A stretch of 64,000 bases of DNA from Impatiens glandulifera (GCF_907164915.1 NC_061866.1:27359905-27423904); one strand, 5' to 3'; positions 32,401 through 45,759 are shown, counted from the first letter of the stretch. The notes: a model not told the origin generated them from the sequence alone. Numbers and translations: made by a program.

Positions 32401-33234
32401 TAGCGACGGTCTCATTTCTCAAATTACTTCATCCTCATTTTTTGTTAAATAAAAATATTATTTTAGTCAAGATTGAGATTAAGGATATGCAAAAATTGCG
32501 TAGAGATGATTTAAGAACTTAACAAGAAAGTAATTTGAGCAATTTTTAGAAATAGAGTAAGCAAAACGAACTCGTGTCAAGTTGTGGAATCATTACGAGC
32601 CCCTTTTATGCAAATTCTGAACATCTATCAAAATTTTTAAAAAATGTGGTTTGAAGTTTTTGTTATTAATTGCTAAAACCACAATTGCCTATTTCTTATT
32701 ATGGAAGGACAAGAAAGGGATCAGCTGCTTCCATCATCTCATCAAGTGCATCGAGCAGGGCAAGAGATGCAAGACGCCAACGGAACAAGGGTAAAATCCG
32801 TGCTGGCAGGTGAGGTTTCAAGCTCATATTTTTTTTTTTCAAATTATGGGTAGTGATGATATATATATTTTTCCATGAATTGATTATTGAATGTTATTAT
32901 TAGCCCGGGTGAGGAGATTGCTTTAGTGGACCATTTGAAAGGAATGTCTTTGACGAGTGGTTCAAAGAGTGAACTGAAATCTCTACTGATTTCACTGCTA
33001 ATGGTTGGTGAAGAGGCTACAGCAAAGAAACTGCAACGATCTGGGGAGAATTTTCAAGTTGCTCAAATGGCTGCGGTGAAATTGGCTGAGGATTCAAGCT
33101 CGAGTGAGGTTATAGATGAACAAGCTCATTGTTTGGATTCTTATGTTGAGAAAACGAGAAGAGTGGTTCATGTTTCAGAGGAATTCTCTTGGCGATTAGA
33201 AGTGCTTATTTCATCTATATCCTTAGATGATTAG
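26425..33234 (+). CDS. ELP1: Elongator complex subunit 1 (ELP1/IKI3), 5 exons, 1308 aa
   Basis: Exons by splice sites and phase: 26425-26583, 27120-27444, 29023-32032, 32708-32809, 32904-33234; the total of 3927 nt is a clean frame. Elongator acetylates the wobble uridine of tRNAs, needed for the mcm5/ncm5 modifications; ELP1 is its scaffold and dimerising subunit. The N-terminal half is the WD40-type double propeller (MKNLKLFWEF start, WRGDGKYFAT, LEWMPSGAKIA, NNHWYLKKEIRY). The C-terminal half is TPR-like helical (KHLLWLSEAEPVYEAALGLY, DPKEFLPFLQELE, RYLAIRQRR). The basic SRARDARRQRNKGK segment near 1180-1195 matches the tRNA-binding or nuclear-localisation patch. Arabidopsis ELO2/ABO1 is about the same length. 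The exon 2 donor must be 27445, not 27441, to keep frame. Confidence 0.96.
32142..32326. mobile_element. MITE-like element in ELP1 intron 3
   Basis: The ends are imperfect inverted repeats: GGCCTTGTTAGATCTCGGG at the left and the complement of GGCTTGTTTGATTTGAG at the right, each followed inward by GTTATTT. TAT flanks both ends. The interior has no ORF. Superfamily is uncertain. Confidence 0.5.
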
Positions 33235-34483
33235 AAGAGATGATCTAAGTTTCCTTATAAAATAGAAGACTTCTAAATGAGATGATCCATTTTTATATCT
33301 TTGAACAAAATTTATTTTGCATTTGAAGAATGTTTTTTGTTTCCATTTATTTATTGCAATAGAAAGCAAAATATTGTAATTTTGTTGGGTTTGATTGATT
33401 TCCACCTAATTTGAGTTATTTTGTCTACATTTGAACTGTTTTTAATTTATTTATTGCAATTGAAGACAAAAAAATTGTTTTATTATTGTAATTTTTTATT
33501 TACACCTCATTTGAGTTTTTTAATCTATATAAATATTGTTTTCTTTTATTTATTGCAATAGAAGGAAAAAATCTTTATTAACGTTGTATTTTTATTGTGA
33601 GTTAATTTAAAAAAGTTACACAACATTTTTTTTTTCTTTTTTTAACGGTGGGTTCTATTTCTCTTTTAGAGTTCAAAACTAATCCCAACGGGTTAAAGCA
33701 TATAGTCCTGTTCAACCAATTTAACTAGACATATTGCTTGACGGGTTCAAACTCATGACTTCAGATATCAATCTCTTTTTGCTATCAAACTCATGAGGGG
33801 TTGTCTCTTTTTGCTATCAAAACTCATGAGGGGTTGACGGGTTCAAACTCATGACTTTAGATATCAATCTCTTTTTGCTATTAAACTAGAGGAGGGGATG
33901 AGATATCTAGACAAGCTTTGTACCTAGATTATGTCATTTTAATTTTATGCCATAAATACATTACTAATCTGTTTTTTCAACTAAATTCCATTATTATATT
34001 TGTTTTTAAAAAAATGAAATAAAAATAATGCTCAAATTGGTAAGCCTTCAAATATTTAGGTCAAAATAAGAAAATTTATTTGGAGTAAAAAGAGGTATAT
34101 TGACCAAATGACTAAGAAAGAAACTGTATTGAGATGAAAAGAAGCCATCTAATGAGGAGAAGAAGGTTCCAAACTCACAATAAGAAAGACTGCTATTTCT
34201 TTGGAGGTTAAATTAATTGTAAAATCCGGATTAATTTGAATGAACAATCAACCTGTCATTCCTTCATGAAAAACTTCAATTTCAATCATAGTATTATTAA
34301 ATATCCTGTACTGAATCCAAATGTGCAAGTTTCAATTTCACTGACATAATAATAATGTAACAATAATACAACAAGAGATACTTCTGTTTCTTTTAGTGCA
34401 CAATCTGAAATCTTTAAAACAGCAAACACTCCAGAAGACCATCAATATCACCGACTTTTTGTTTTTGGATAAAATGAATGGCA
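33235..34483. other. Convergent spacer between ELP1 and HEXO1
   Basis: It holds the 3' UTRs of both genes and no further gene. At 33735-33890 a unit with GACGGGTTCAAACTCATGACTT and CTCTTTTTGCTAT is repeated two to three times. TTTATTTATTGCAAT words recur at 33345, 33440 and 33545. Confidence 0.55.
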
Positions 34484-37400
34484 TTATTGATCGTAACAGG
34501 ACCCTGGACCAGTGGGAGGAGATCGTGCATAGAAATTATTAACCGGGGCTGCTTGAACACCGCGTCTTGTCAAAAGGCATCTAAAGTATTGCAGCCTCGG
34601 TAGTGCTGTTAAGTTTACGTTTTTCGTTGAAATTGCCTCTCTACCACTCCACATGCGCTCTGCAAGTACAAACTAAATTACTCTCACAACTTCTTTATGA
34701 AACAAATAAGGAAAAATAAGAGACAGTGACTAGATTAGAACATCACAACTTCATAATTTAGAATACCTGCAGCTGCTGCTGCTCGAGGCCATATGGTTTG
34801 TTGAACATTTGAGGAATCTGCTGTCTCGCCCCACATGCAAACCTGTCCACCAATCACAAGGTTTTGTTGTGCAAGATCGTCGATTCCTTCAAGGGGCTCG
34901 GCATTGTAGACACCATCCCATTGAACGTCCAAATGGTCAAGATACCAAAATCCCTGATTGCTAAATATGCATCTGAACCCTTTGGCAACAGCCTTTGCAC
35001 AAACACCACCGCCCAACCTGCAATAGTATCAACGCTATTGTGAAATTCTTTATAAATTAAGTTCCATTTTTGAGAAAAAAAAAGAGAAGAAAACTCACCA
35101 GTTATGTACAATTGTTTTTGGGTTCAGTTTTGTTGCAAATGCATTGAAGGTCTCCTCCCTGCAGTTTACAGAAAAGAGCAATTAGGTCCATGCAACTCCA
35201 TAAACGTGTCTCTCATGCAATATAAATTAAATGTGATATCTCAATAATGTGGCCAATCAACCAGAGCAAAATTTTACTATCATGATGCATAAGAAACATT
35301 TTCCATTTCAAGTTTTCATGATTTATTCCAAAATGAAACCGTGTTAGCAAATAGCATGCGATTCTTCTCTTTTTGTAAGTTAAAGTTTGTAGTAATAACG
35401 TTTATATAGAGTGATAGTCTTCCATTAGGGTAATCAAATGAGAAACCTGCTTTTCCAGCCTAAGAGATAAAATGTTAGGGATTTGTACAAAAAATAAAAT
35501 TTGTCACACAATCGTTCATGTTGCCACCACTTGACACACTGCCACTCAGACTCAGATTGCCTAATTGGTATAAAGAAAAATGAACTGGATTAATCAAACC
35601 TTTTTGCAAGTTGAAGGTGGAAAACACAAAGTGTTTGCATTCAATGAGGGATATCAACAATTTTTGCAAGTTGGAGGGGAAAACCCAAAGAAATTGGGTT
35701 CAAGAGAGAAAATCAAAATGTAAACAAAGTTGAAGGGGAAAAATACTCATTTATCTTTTTCTTTATTATGTACTGGAAATTATTCGCAGAAAGATTGATA
35801 GAACCTACATCATGTAAGTTCACTTTTATTTGCATTACATACCAGTTGATGGGGGTCCAGTTATGTGATATTGCTATCTCTTGAGCTCTGAGTACAAAAT
35901 ACTGATACGCATCTTTGGAAGTCATGTTATGATCTTCTAGCCTGTCAATAGAACAATATGCATGAACTAAGATTATGTGAAAACTCATCAATCTTCATGA
36001 ACACTCATCCTTCATAATGTAATAGATAGAGAGTCCGAACAAAAAGGCAAGAGTTATTTAACATCAATGTGTTAAAGCTAGTTGTTAGTGATTTTTTTTC
36101 AAGGGGTGGAATTTTATGAAATCATATCCTATTAATGTTGGGCCTCGAGTTAGAAAGTATACAAAATATCTGGAATACAATTCACGAAAGGGAACAATGG
36201 CCAGTTACCGATCCAAGATTTCTCAGTCATAAACATTTGAAACTGTTTAGAGCTTAAGCATGCATGGAGTTTTGGCCATATCTTGAACTACATTTGTGAT
36301 GTTTAGCTAACAAAATACATCTAGGGAAATAAAGAAGTAACAGGTAGGACTGGTACCATTGTTTTATATGTGGAGTAGAGTTCCAACAATCTGCAAGATA
36401 GCACCATTTAAGCATAAAAAGGATCACATATTTGTTATCACATTTTATGATGCGTAAAAATCTACATTGTTAAAAAGCACAATGATCTAGAAAATAATCA
36501 AGATCATGATCCATAAAATAATCTTATACCAAATGAATCAGATCACAATGATTTAGAAAATAATATGATATGGATCATGATCCAAAAAATTGGATGTCAT
36601 GATTCAAAGAATACATTCTTATACCAAATGAAAAAAAAAAAAAATCACTTTCAATTAAACTTAGGTGATTTTTCAATGGAAGCGTGATTGAGCAAGAGTT
36701 TATGAAAAAAATACCACTTTCCAAATAGACTAACATCTCCCTTTCTGAAGAGAAAATTCAAATGTTAAAAAGTTCAAATGAAGAGTTGTGCCTTTCACTT
36801 TAATTTTTAACTTCAATTAGCAACACATTAAAATAAATCTCCTCTCAGAGTTTTTAAATGGCACATAAATAGAAATTCCGCACCTTCATATTCTCCATAC
36901 CGGAGGTCAACATGATTTGGCGATCAGGATGTTACATTTTGTGAGTAAACAAATCATGAAAATGTCCAGCAAACAATAAGATGTAAGAAATATTGAGATG
37001 TGAACCCCAAGAAAAATATCCTACCACATTTTTGTAACCTTTCAAGTTTGGCATTAGTAAATTATTTTTCTTGAAAAAAAGAAAGATCAGTAAATTACTG
37101 AAAACAATAGAAAAGAAGTGTACACTTTTTCTCACTATGTTTTGGGCAGGAAAATATGTTTGCACCCTAAGAAGGAAACTACTTCACACCACCAACCTGT
37201 ATTGACCTCATCACCTCCTAAGTGGAAAAGCTCGAATGGGAATATTTTCCTCAGGTCTGCAAGATGGTGGAATTAAGTAAGAGTCAGAGAGATGGAGAAA
37301 CACAATTCTACTATACACCTTTACAAACACATATTTTTTCTTAGTGATCTCAATAATAAAAGTTCACTGAAATTGATCATAGTAGGACTAAATTATTGTT

Positions 37401-38353
37401 GTTAGATTATCTTGTACCAGACAACTTATCATATTAAATTATTTGGAGGCTATAGATAGGACATCACAAAATATATAAATAGTGGAAGCTTAGGCATTCA
37501 GACAGTCCAACAAGTACCCAACACAGAACACAATTGTTGAGAATCAAGCTGAAGATCTATCTATACAATTTGGAGCAGGATACATACTTCTTATATTAGT
37601 TGATAGAATTAAAGTGGGTTACTTCTTGCAGACATAAAAAAAGGCTTTTTGTTATAATAACTTAGATAGTCAATAAGCCTTGGCAATATTTATTTCAAAC
37701 GCCCGTCTAGCTCAGTTGGTAGAGCGCAAGGCTCTTAACCTTGTGGTCGTGGGTTCGAGCCCCACGGTGGGCGTTTATTTTTATTTTTGTGTTGTAAAAA
37801 AACAACTTAGAAAGTCAACAAACATTTGTATAAAGAAGGGAAATGTTGATGAGTAGTGAAACTTATGTGATAAAAGGAGATTGACCTGCCAAAATGCCAG
37901 AGATCAAATCGAAAGTATAACCTTGTGGTCGTGGGTTCGAGCCCCACGGTGGGCGTTTATTTTTATTTTTGTGTTGTAAAAAAACAACTTAGAAAGTCAA
38001 CAAACATTTGTATAAAGAAGGGAAATGTTGATGAGTAGTGAAACTTATGTGATAAAAGGAGATTGACCTGCCAAAATGCCAGAGATCAAATCGAAAGTAT
38101 AATTTTTTGAAACATCCAGAGGTTCTCTGCAGGATGGGGAGGGCCAAAGATCAGGATAACCAATACCCCTGCAGGAATAGACAAAGAACTGAACAGAAGT
38201 TGCATGGGCATCTAATAAACAAATTAAATAGACTTCATCAAGTAAACTACCATCAATGTCTCAGCACTATAGTTCTCAATTTTCAGTTTTCAACATTCAT
38301 ATACCGAATCAAGCTTCTTAATATCATCTTCTGTTGGGGATTATAGTGCAGGG

Positions 38354-38390
<37 letters not shown>

Positions 38391-41300
38391 AGAACACGGC
38401 AATATTGTTAATATACAGTAGAGCCTTTATTGATCTTGTTCATGAGATAAGTTTAGTATTAGTAGGAAAAGTTATGTTTGTGTGTAATTATAACTACTAT
38501 TGTTGAGGGAAGTTAATTACCTTTTGTTTGAAATGTAAAAGTTTGTATTAATAGAGTTGTCACAAAGAGACCAAAGAGGTTTCAGTAATATGTATTTACC
38601 ATGATTCAGCATGACCAGGTACATCAATCTCTGCCAGAACATTAATACCTGCCATAAGCCACTTGCACTAGTCAGAAAAGGAAACATAGTAGAAAATTAT
38701 GAAGAAAAGACCAATCATCTTAGATAAGTTTACACCAGTCAATTAAAATGGAAACAGAATACCGCTGCTCCCATACAAAGTGGCATTGCTTGCTTTGCTA
38801 ATGCGCAGAGAAAAAATGAGTGACAGTTGGATGTTAAGAGAAAACTAACTTAATTATGATGACTAGCCTAAAAGAGGTTAATAAAGATAATCACACGCCC
38901 AAGGTTGATATCAACACACAACAAAACATTGTATCTGAGAAATAACGCATCGAAGAAAGAAAACAATTACCTCTCATTTTGGCATAACTTCACATTTGCA
39001 TCGGGACATGGAAAAGAAGAAACGAGGAACATGGTCAGATTAAGTGCCTTCAAAATACAAAGCATAGGCAAAGATACTCCCAAATAAGTGAAATACTACT
39101 CATGTAAACTTTACACTTTCGCATATTTTCAGTATTAAAGATATCTAAGAGAATATTTGCAAGCATATGTGACATGTCTTAGCCTCCTAGGGTTAGGTTT
39201 AGTAGAGGGGAAATGTTCTTGAATATAGAATATACAAAGTAGTCACCGAACTATTAGTTAGGATATAAATAGAGTACTCAAGTTAGTTGGGAATACAATC
39301 GGTATTCCTGATTAATGTTGTGTATAAATATTTGAGGAGATATTTGTATAGTTTTATGAATGAAATGAAAGTGATTTGTTAGTTAGTCACCCTCTCATTC
39401 CCAATTCTCTCTAGTTCTTATCTCAATTCTCTCATTTATGATTTGGAATCATAACAGCATACTTACGAAATAATTTTTAACAAGCCAAAACATGTAAGTT
39501 TTACTGTAGTGCAAGTTTGATAAAACTTTAGTCACCTAAGTCAATATAACAATGTTGTTCCACATTATAAGGCCTTTTAAAAAAGGGAGCTTCTAATGGT
39601 AGCTATTGAATGTTTTAAATGACAAACATCCACTACCTCATTAGTGCAAAACCACACTTTAATGCTCAAGCATTTTTTTTGCTAAATGTGTTTAGCATTA
39701 TTTGAGTTCTTCAATCAACTTTAGGTGAATGACTTTGGTGATTTTAAGCAATAAACAAGTTTCTTTTTAAATGTGAAGACACAATATAAGTATCAGTCCC
39801 AGGTCCCATTCATTGAAATATAGAACTAAATTAATTTGTAAAAGCAAACAAAAATGAAAGATTGTTCCAGAAATAAACTATGAGAACTTCCTAAACCTGT
39901 TGGCCTTCTGAATGAATAAGTAAACATTAATAAAATTCATAGCAGGAGCTTTCAAGATGGAAGTTCCTTGAGAATAAAAATTCTTAACCATTTCTAGCTA
40001 CCAATGGAAGCATCAAATAATGCACCAACTCGTCAGCTGAATTATCAAAATCCTAATATAATGTACTGGATAAAAGTTTTTCCTATCCAAATATCTTCAA
40101 GTTACACATATCACTAAGTCTTGAACACTTGAATAAAATCAAATGAAGTGTCCTCAATTTTTATAGATAACATGTAAGATGAATTAAATTCCATTCAATT
40201 TAAAGAAGTGGGACTGAGCAAGAAGGATATCAGCAAAGGCCCAGTTAGATTTTAGAATTGATTGTGTAAAGATAAATAAGAACTATTTAATTGAGTTCTT
40301 GATATATTTTATTGAATAATTGATGTTACAATCGTTTATGTATTTATAAGACTAGTGAACCTCTTAACTGAAAAGTTAACTAATAGGAGATTAACTGAAA
40401 AACTAACTAATAAGGAAAGATAATAAAATAGATTTAAACTTTTGTTTGGATTGTGATGATGTAGCAATTGATTCCTTGGAATCAGTTGTTATGACATTAT
40501 CAGGCAAACCCAAACCAGCAGCCCACAAAAAAATTGTGGACCACACAGAAGAATTTGACTACACAAACAACCCCTGAAAGCCAGATACTGAATAAAGAAA
40601 GATCTCAAATGAAAAAGAAGACTTTTCAATGATCTAAAGGTAATATGTGAAATGATGATCCCTGGCCTAGATAATGTAACTTGTAAGTGTACAAGAATTG
40701 GAAATATAGAGATCTTACTTGACAATTTCATAAGCATCTTCAATGGTGTAACGTTCCCATTTTGTATAGGCTCCTTTCCATAAATTTGGATATGTAGGTA
40801 CTTCTAGTGGAAATGACTCTTCGTCTACAATGTGCCAGTGGAAAACATTCTACTGAATGCAATTCCAGTTATCATAGTCCATTCGTGTTTTAAATGACAA
40901 TTAAATAGACAATAAGCATACAAGTAGTAGAAAAATTTTAAGTGCCAATAGGGAATAGATTGTAGCAATATCTTACAAGCTTAGCATATGACATAGATTG
41001 GATTATTTGCTTAATTGTGTCCACAGGATAATAGTGCCTTGATGTATCTGCAAAATAATACAACAATAATAATTGGTGACCCATACGAAGATCAAATAAA
41101 AATTAAATAACTTATCTTAACCAATCAAGATTTTTTGCTAACCAAGCATAAGTCCTCGATATGGAAACCTGGGTTTGTCTCTTATATACCACGGAGCCTT
41201 ATACACTATGACAGTCTTACTTCCATAATCATAAGAACACAACTGGCTGAATGTCTGCAAAACGTATCAAAGAAAGAATTGATCAAATGGATGCTTAAAA

Positions 41301-42978
41301 TTCCATGTGGGTGTTAGATTTCTTTTTCTAGGTACAAACTTTTACAAGACACCTGGACCAATTTTGCATTAATCCAGCAAACTATAGATACCAACCTATA
41401 TCATTGTATTGGTAATTGCTATTTAAGAACCTTTCTTGAAAATAAAGAAATATTTTCAAATAATGCAATTGTAGCAAACATGTCTTTACGAAAGAGCAAC
41501 ATGACCATCAATGATATAAGATTCAGTGACACTTTCCTTTCATGTGATCTTTTTGTCATGGGTTTCTTATGATTCCTTGGCATCCATTTGTAATTCACAT
41601 TAATAAATCAAAAGAAAAGGTCTGGTGATACTTGAAATAAAACATGCTCATCTTGAGTGGTTTGTTCTTGTTAAGGTTTGCAAGTATAGAATGTGTTGGT
41701 ACCATATATGATTAGGTTGAATCATAAATTGAAGTACTGTTTTTATAAATCATCTTGATTTACATTAATATTAGTTTATCTTGCCCGCATTATGTGGAAA
41801 TCTTCCCCTAGTCAGATAATGCAAATCAGAATTAAGTCTAGACTAGGACAAATAACCCAAAACTTGGAAAAACAGGATCCACGACTGGTCTTGCCTTCCA
41901 ATAAAATGATAGTATATATGAGCATTAGGAGGGTCATAAGAAACAAAGACCATCTACATATGGAAGGAAATGAACAAACACATGAACCAAAAGTGAGAAT
42001 TGGTGCTTGCTCATAAATGATGGACGAACATCTATAACAAAATTGACCAACAATAAATAGCAATAACCACAAATAACTATGGAACATACCTCCAGCCCTC
42101 GCAATGCACCATAAACAGTATTAGCCTGCAACATAGCGAACGTGATTATGTTGCTCAAAAAAATTGATCATAAATGTATATGTTGCAGATGCTAACAAAT
42201 ATTCTATTGTAACCTTCTTTGTTACCCAGAACAAATACAAAATGCAATAGATTCTATAGTTCGTTTTCATATCTACTTAATGAATAACCAAGTCAATTTT
42301 ATTATGAAAGTATGCAGAAAAAGTATTAATATGAATAAAAATGAATAGCACTTCAATACATAACTCAAAATGGTGGTCCAGAAAGAAACCTTCCTTTTTG
42401 GCACTTTCAGTTTCAGCATACCTCAATTGTGGCTTCACCGATAATTGAGTGATCGTTTTTCTCTGCCACCAACAAAGTATAGCTCTCGTCCACACCTAGT
42501 TGCAGCTGTCAATTACACCAGAAAACAACTTACTACCCGATAAACAGTGTTAAAACTACTGCTACTACTACCTGATAGAAACAACAAAATCTAATACCGT
42601 CTCATCATCAGAATTGACGATTATCCGTAGCGTGGTGATATCGTACAATGTCCTTCCACTAAACGGAAACTTGGAAAACCAAGAATTATGCTTAAAAATG
42701 AGCGATTTGTACCTCTGGAACGCCTCCTGTACAATAGTGGATCCACCGCCGTCTCCAGTAACAGATAGAGAAAGATCGGGATCCACAGTGAGAGTTCCGT
42801 TAGCGGAATGAACTTCCGATGGAAGTGGCCATATATACACGTGTGATTCATTAATTTGAGATGCGGAATCAAGACCTAGAGGTCGAGAATCGGCAAGGCG
42901 AGATATAGAAACATAATATATACAGAAAAGAAGGAAGATGATCGTTATAGGGATGGCCTTGAATGAATCTCCGGCCAT
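34484..42978 (-). CDS. HEXO1: Beta-N-acetylhexosaminidase, GH20 (HEXO1-like), 15 exons, 553 aa
   Basis: Exons in gene order: 42978-42598, 42505-42422, 42125-42090, 41254-41143, 41047-40977, 40849-40719, 38987-38971, 38648-38600, 38168-38068, 37256-37197, 36390-36357, 35941-35843, 35158-35099, 35017-34767, 34659-34484. All have GT-AG introns and matching phases. The enzyme removes terminal GlcNAc/GalNAc, trimming N-glycans in the vacuole or secretory path. Residues 8-27 are a hydrophobic signal or anchor, and NES and NGT are N-glycosylation sequons. The GH20 barrel has [12 protein letters not shown] near 231 and HLGGDEVNT with the catalytic Asp343-Glu344 pair, then MWGETAD and a CYDQ end. The ATG at 42978 is used; the codon three upstream is only TTG. 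Confidence 0.95.
37701..37773 (+). tRNA. tRNA-Lys (CTT)
   Basis: These 73 nt fold as a full cloverleaf: acceptor GCCCGTC with its partner GGTGGGC, A box TAGCTCAGTTGGTAGAGC, anticodon arm CAAGG-CTCTTAA-CCTTG with anticodon CTT, and B box GGGTTCGAGCCCC. A T-rich stretch (TTTATTTTTATTTTT) follows as a pol III terminator. The gene is antisense inside intron 9 of HEXO1. Confidence 0.95.
37739..38102. repeat. 182-bp perfect tandem duplication (half tRNA plus exon end)
   Basis: 37739-37920 and 37921-38102 read the same throughout by eye. Each unit starts in the tRNA-Lys anticodon stem (CCTTGTGG) and ends inside HEXO1 exon 9. The working exon 9 uses the right copy. The left copy carries about 35 bp of exon 9 plus its GT donor, but no acceptor before it. 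Confidence 0.93.
37921..37955 (+). pseudogene. 3' half of tRNA-Lys, duplicated fragment
   Basis: The last 35 nt of the tRNA-Lys gene are repeated with the same downstream T-rich terminator. The B box is present, but the A box and 5' acceptor strand are missing. It arose from the 182-bp tandem duplication. Confidence 0.9.
38355..38389. repeat. (AT)n microsatellite in HEXO1 intron 8
   Basis: An uninterrupted TA dinucleotide run of about 17 units. Confidence 0.95.
39168..39456. mobile_element. Solo LTR in HEXO1 intron 6 (289 bp)
   Basis: TGTGACATGTC to CATAACA, flanked on both sides by GCATA (39163-39167 and 39457-39461), a 5-bp target duplication. The interior has the usual LTR composition: a TATAAATA-type word near 39332 and a CT-rich end. 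It is unrelated to the large Copia LTRs here. Confidence 0.8.
40263..40466. mobile_element. Probable small solo LTR in HEXO1 intron 6 (204 bp)
   Basis: TGTGTAAAG to GTAGCA, flanked by ATTGAT at 40257-40262 and 40467-40472. The minus strand contains TATAAATACATAAACG, an LTR-like promoter and leader. The 6-bp duplication is one longer than expected, so one base may be chance. Confidence 0.55.
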
Positions 42979-43166
42979 TTTTGTCAACCGGAAAGGAAAG
43001 GAAGGAAGATGGATGAGAAAGAAATGTGATGGGTGGTTACTTGAGTAGACTTTGTAAGTGAGAAGATTCCGGTAGTTTCTTTCATTACTGTGTGTCTCTT
43101 TTACTTGGAAAATTAACCGAAACAGTTTTTACTTCCATATGTAACCTACCATTACCATGTTTTCCC
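42979..43166 (-). promoter_or_regulatory. HEXO1 5' leader and proximal promoter
   Basis: Only about 190 bp of host sequence separate the HEXO1 start codon from the Mutator-like element. I see no convincing TATA box here, so the promoter is either TATA-less or now partly within the inserted element. Confidence 0.4.
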
Positions 43167-43175
43167 AGAGAAATG
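43167..43175. repeat. 9-bp target duplication AGAGAAATG, left
   Basis: It is repeated exactly at 46925-46933, directly outside the inverted ends of the element. Confidence 0.92.
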
Positions 43176-44340
43176 CAGATCAGATCTTCTACTATCGAAT
43201 GGGGTGTTCCCCTGTTGTTGCGGACCAATCAAAACTTAGCATTATTATTATATTAATAAATTAAAATTGGGTTGAAAGAAAAAAAGAGAACCCGGAACCC
43301 GTATTTTATTCCGGGTTCAGCAGAAATAGAAATGAGTGAAGCTTCCTTCACTTCACTCTGTTTTACATGACCATTGAAGAGACAGTCTACACTGTTTTAC
43401 ATAAAGTTGTCCATGTAAAACTAATTGATATATATTCACTGTTGAGTGAAGCAAACTTTAATTGACTCTGATTTATAAATTATGTTTATAAATTTATTTA
43501 TGATGTATTTAAATGATTAAATAATAATTCATATAATTTTATTTCTGATATATATAAAATAATAATTATGAATTAATATAATTTTATTTAAAGATCAATT
43601 TAAAATAATAATCATAAATTATGTGATTTAAGATATTTAAATTAATTTTTATGAAAAATTATAATTATATGTTATAAATTCAAATGAATTTGTACAAATT
43701 ATTTTATAATGTATATATTTATATATTTAATATGCACAAATTTCTTTATAATGTATTGACATATATTTTGACAAATTATTTAAAAATTTATATAATTATA
43801 TAATTATATATTAAATATATACATATAAAAACATATTTTCAATTATTTTTAAAATTATTTAAATTATTTTGTAAATATATTTAAATAAATTTGTAAAACA
43901 AAAATATTTATTTTTTTTTGTAATATATTTGAATAAATTAAAATATTATAAAATTTATTTTTAAGATATTTAAAAAATATATTTAAATTATTTTATATTG
44001 TATATAATTATATATTAAATATATATAAATGTTCATGTAAAACCACTAACATATTTATGTAAAAACATTTATACGTTCATGTAAAAGCATTTATGCCTTC
44101 ATGTAAATTTGCAAAAGAATGAAAAAAAACAAGGGAGAAGCTAGCTTCACCAGGTAAGGCTTGTTTTTATTTTTTTAAATACCTAGTGAAGTTTACTTCA
44201 CTTCTATCAGTGCTGTAAATATTGAGTGAAGCAATCTTCACCTGGTAGTGCTTGTTTCACTCATTTGAGCGCTGTAAATACCCAGGTGAAGCTAGCTTCA
44301 CCTGGTAGCGCTTGTTTTTTATTTTATTTTGCAGACTTAC
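43176..44340 (+). repeat. Left terminal inverted repeat
   Basis: Its sequence, including GAACCCGGAACCCGTATTTTA and the GAGTGAAGC-TTC-TTCACT words, reappears complemented at the other end. The inner limit is approximate because the modules continue inward. Confidence 0.85.
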
Positions 44341-45060
44341 ATGAATGCATAAATGCTTTTACATGAACATATAAATGTTTTTACATAAATGTGTTAATGG
44401 TTTTACATGAACATTTATATATATTTAATATATAATTATATAAAATAATTTAAATAATTTTTTTTAAATATCTTAAAAATAAATTTAAAAATATTTTGTT
44501 TTAAAAATTTATTTAAATATATTAAAAAAAATATTGAACATTTAAAAAAATACATTATTGTAAAAAAAATATTTTAAAATTTATAAAATTTTTAAAACAA
44601 ATTATTTTAAATATTTTAAAATTTATAAAATTTTTAAAACAAAATATTTTAAATATTTTAATATATTTAAATAAAATTTTAAAACAAAATATTTTTAAAT
44701 TTATTTTTAAGATATTTAAAAAAAATTATTTAAATTATCTTATATAATTATATATTAAATATATATAAATGTTCATGTAAAATCATTAACACATTTATGT
44801 AAAAACATTTATATGTTCATGTAAAAGCATTTATGCCTTCATGTAAGTCTGCAAAAGAATAAAAAAAAATAAGCACTACCAGGTGAAGTTTGCTTCACCT
44901 GGGGATTTACAACTCTCAAATGAGTGAAACAAGCACTACCATGTGAAGATTGCTTCACTCAATATTTACAACGCGGATAGAAGTGAAGCAAACTTCACTT
45001 GATATTAAATTTGTAAGATATTAAAATGAATTATTTTAATTATTTTATATGATTATATAT

Positions 45061-45063
<3 letters not shown>

Positions 45064-45112
<49 letters not shown>
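45064..45112. repeat. (AT)n microsatellite
   Basis: About 24 TA units in the centre of the Mutator-like element. Confidence 0.95.
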
Positions 45113-45113
<1 letters not shown>

Positions 45114-45759
45114 CATGTTCAAAGTTTTTTTGTAATATATTTAAATAAATTTGTAAAAAAAATATTTTAAAATTTATTTGTAAGATATTTTTAAAAAAAT
45201 ATTTAAATTATTTTATATTTTATATAATTATATATTAAATATATGTAAATGTTCATGTAAAACCACTAACACATTTATGTAAAAACATTTATACGTTAAT
45301 GTAAAAGCATTTATGTCTTCATGTAAGTCTAAAAAAAAATAAAAAAACAAGCGCTACCAAGTGAAGCTAACTTCACCTCAGCGCTCAAATGAGTGAAACA
45401 ATCAGTACCAGGTGAAGCTTGCTTCACTCAATATTTACAGCGCTGATAGAAGTGAAGCAAACTTCACTTGATATTTACATTTGTAAGATATTTAAATTAA
45501 TTTATTTTAATTATTTTATATGATTATATATTAAATATATATATATAACAATATGTTCAATATTTTTTTTAATATATTTAAATAAATTTTTAAAACAAAA
45601 TATTTTTAAATTTATTTATAAGATATTTAAAAAAAATTATTTAAATTATTTTATATAATTATATATTAAATATATATAAATGTTCATGTAAAACCATTAA
45701 CACATTTATGTAAAAACATTTATATGTTCATGTAAAAGCATTTATGCCTTCATGTAAGT

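Noticed and set aside
42979..42987. HEXO1 start three codons upstream
   Set aside because: The codon there is TTG. The first ATG in frame is at 42978 and is followed by the hydrophobic leader.
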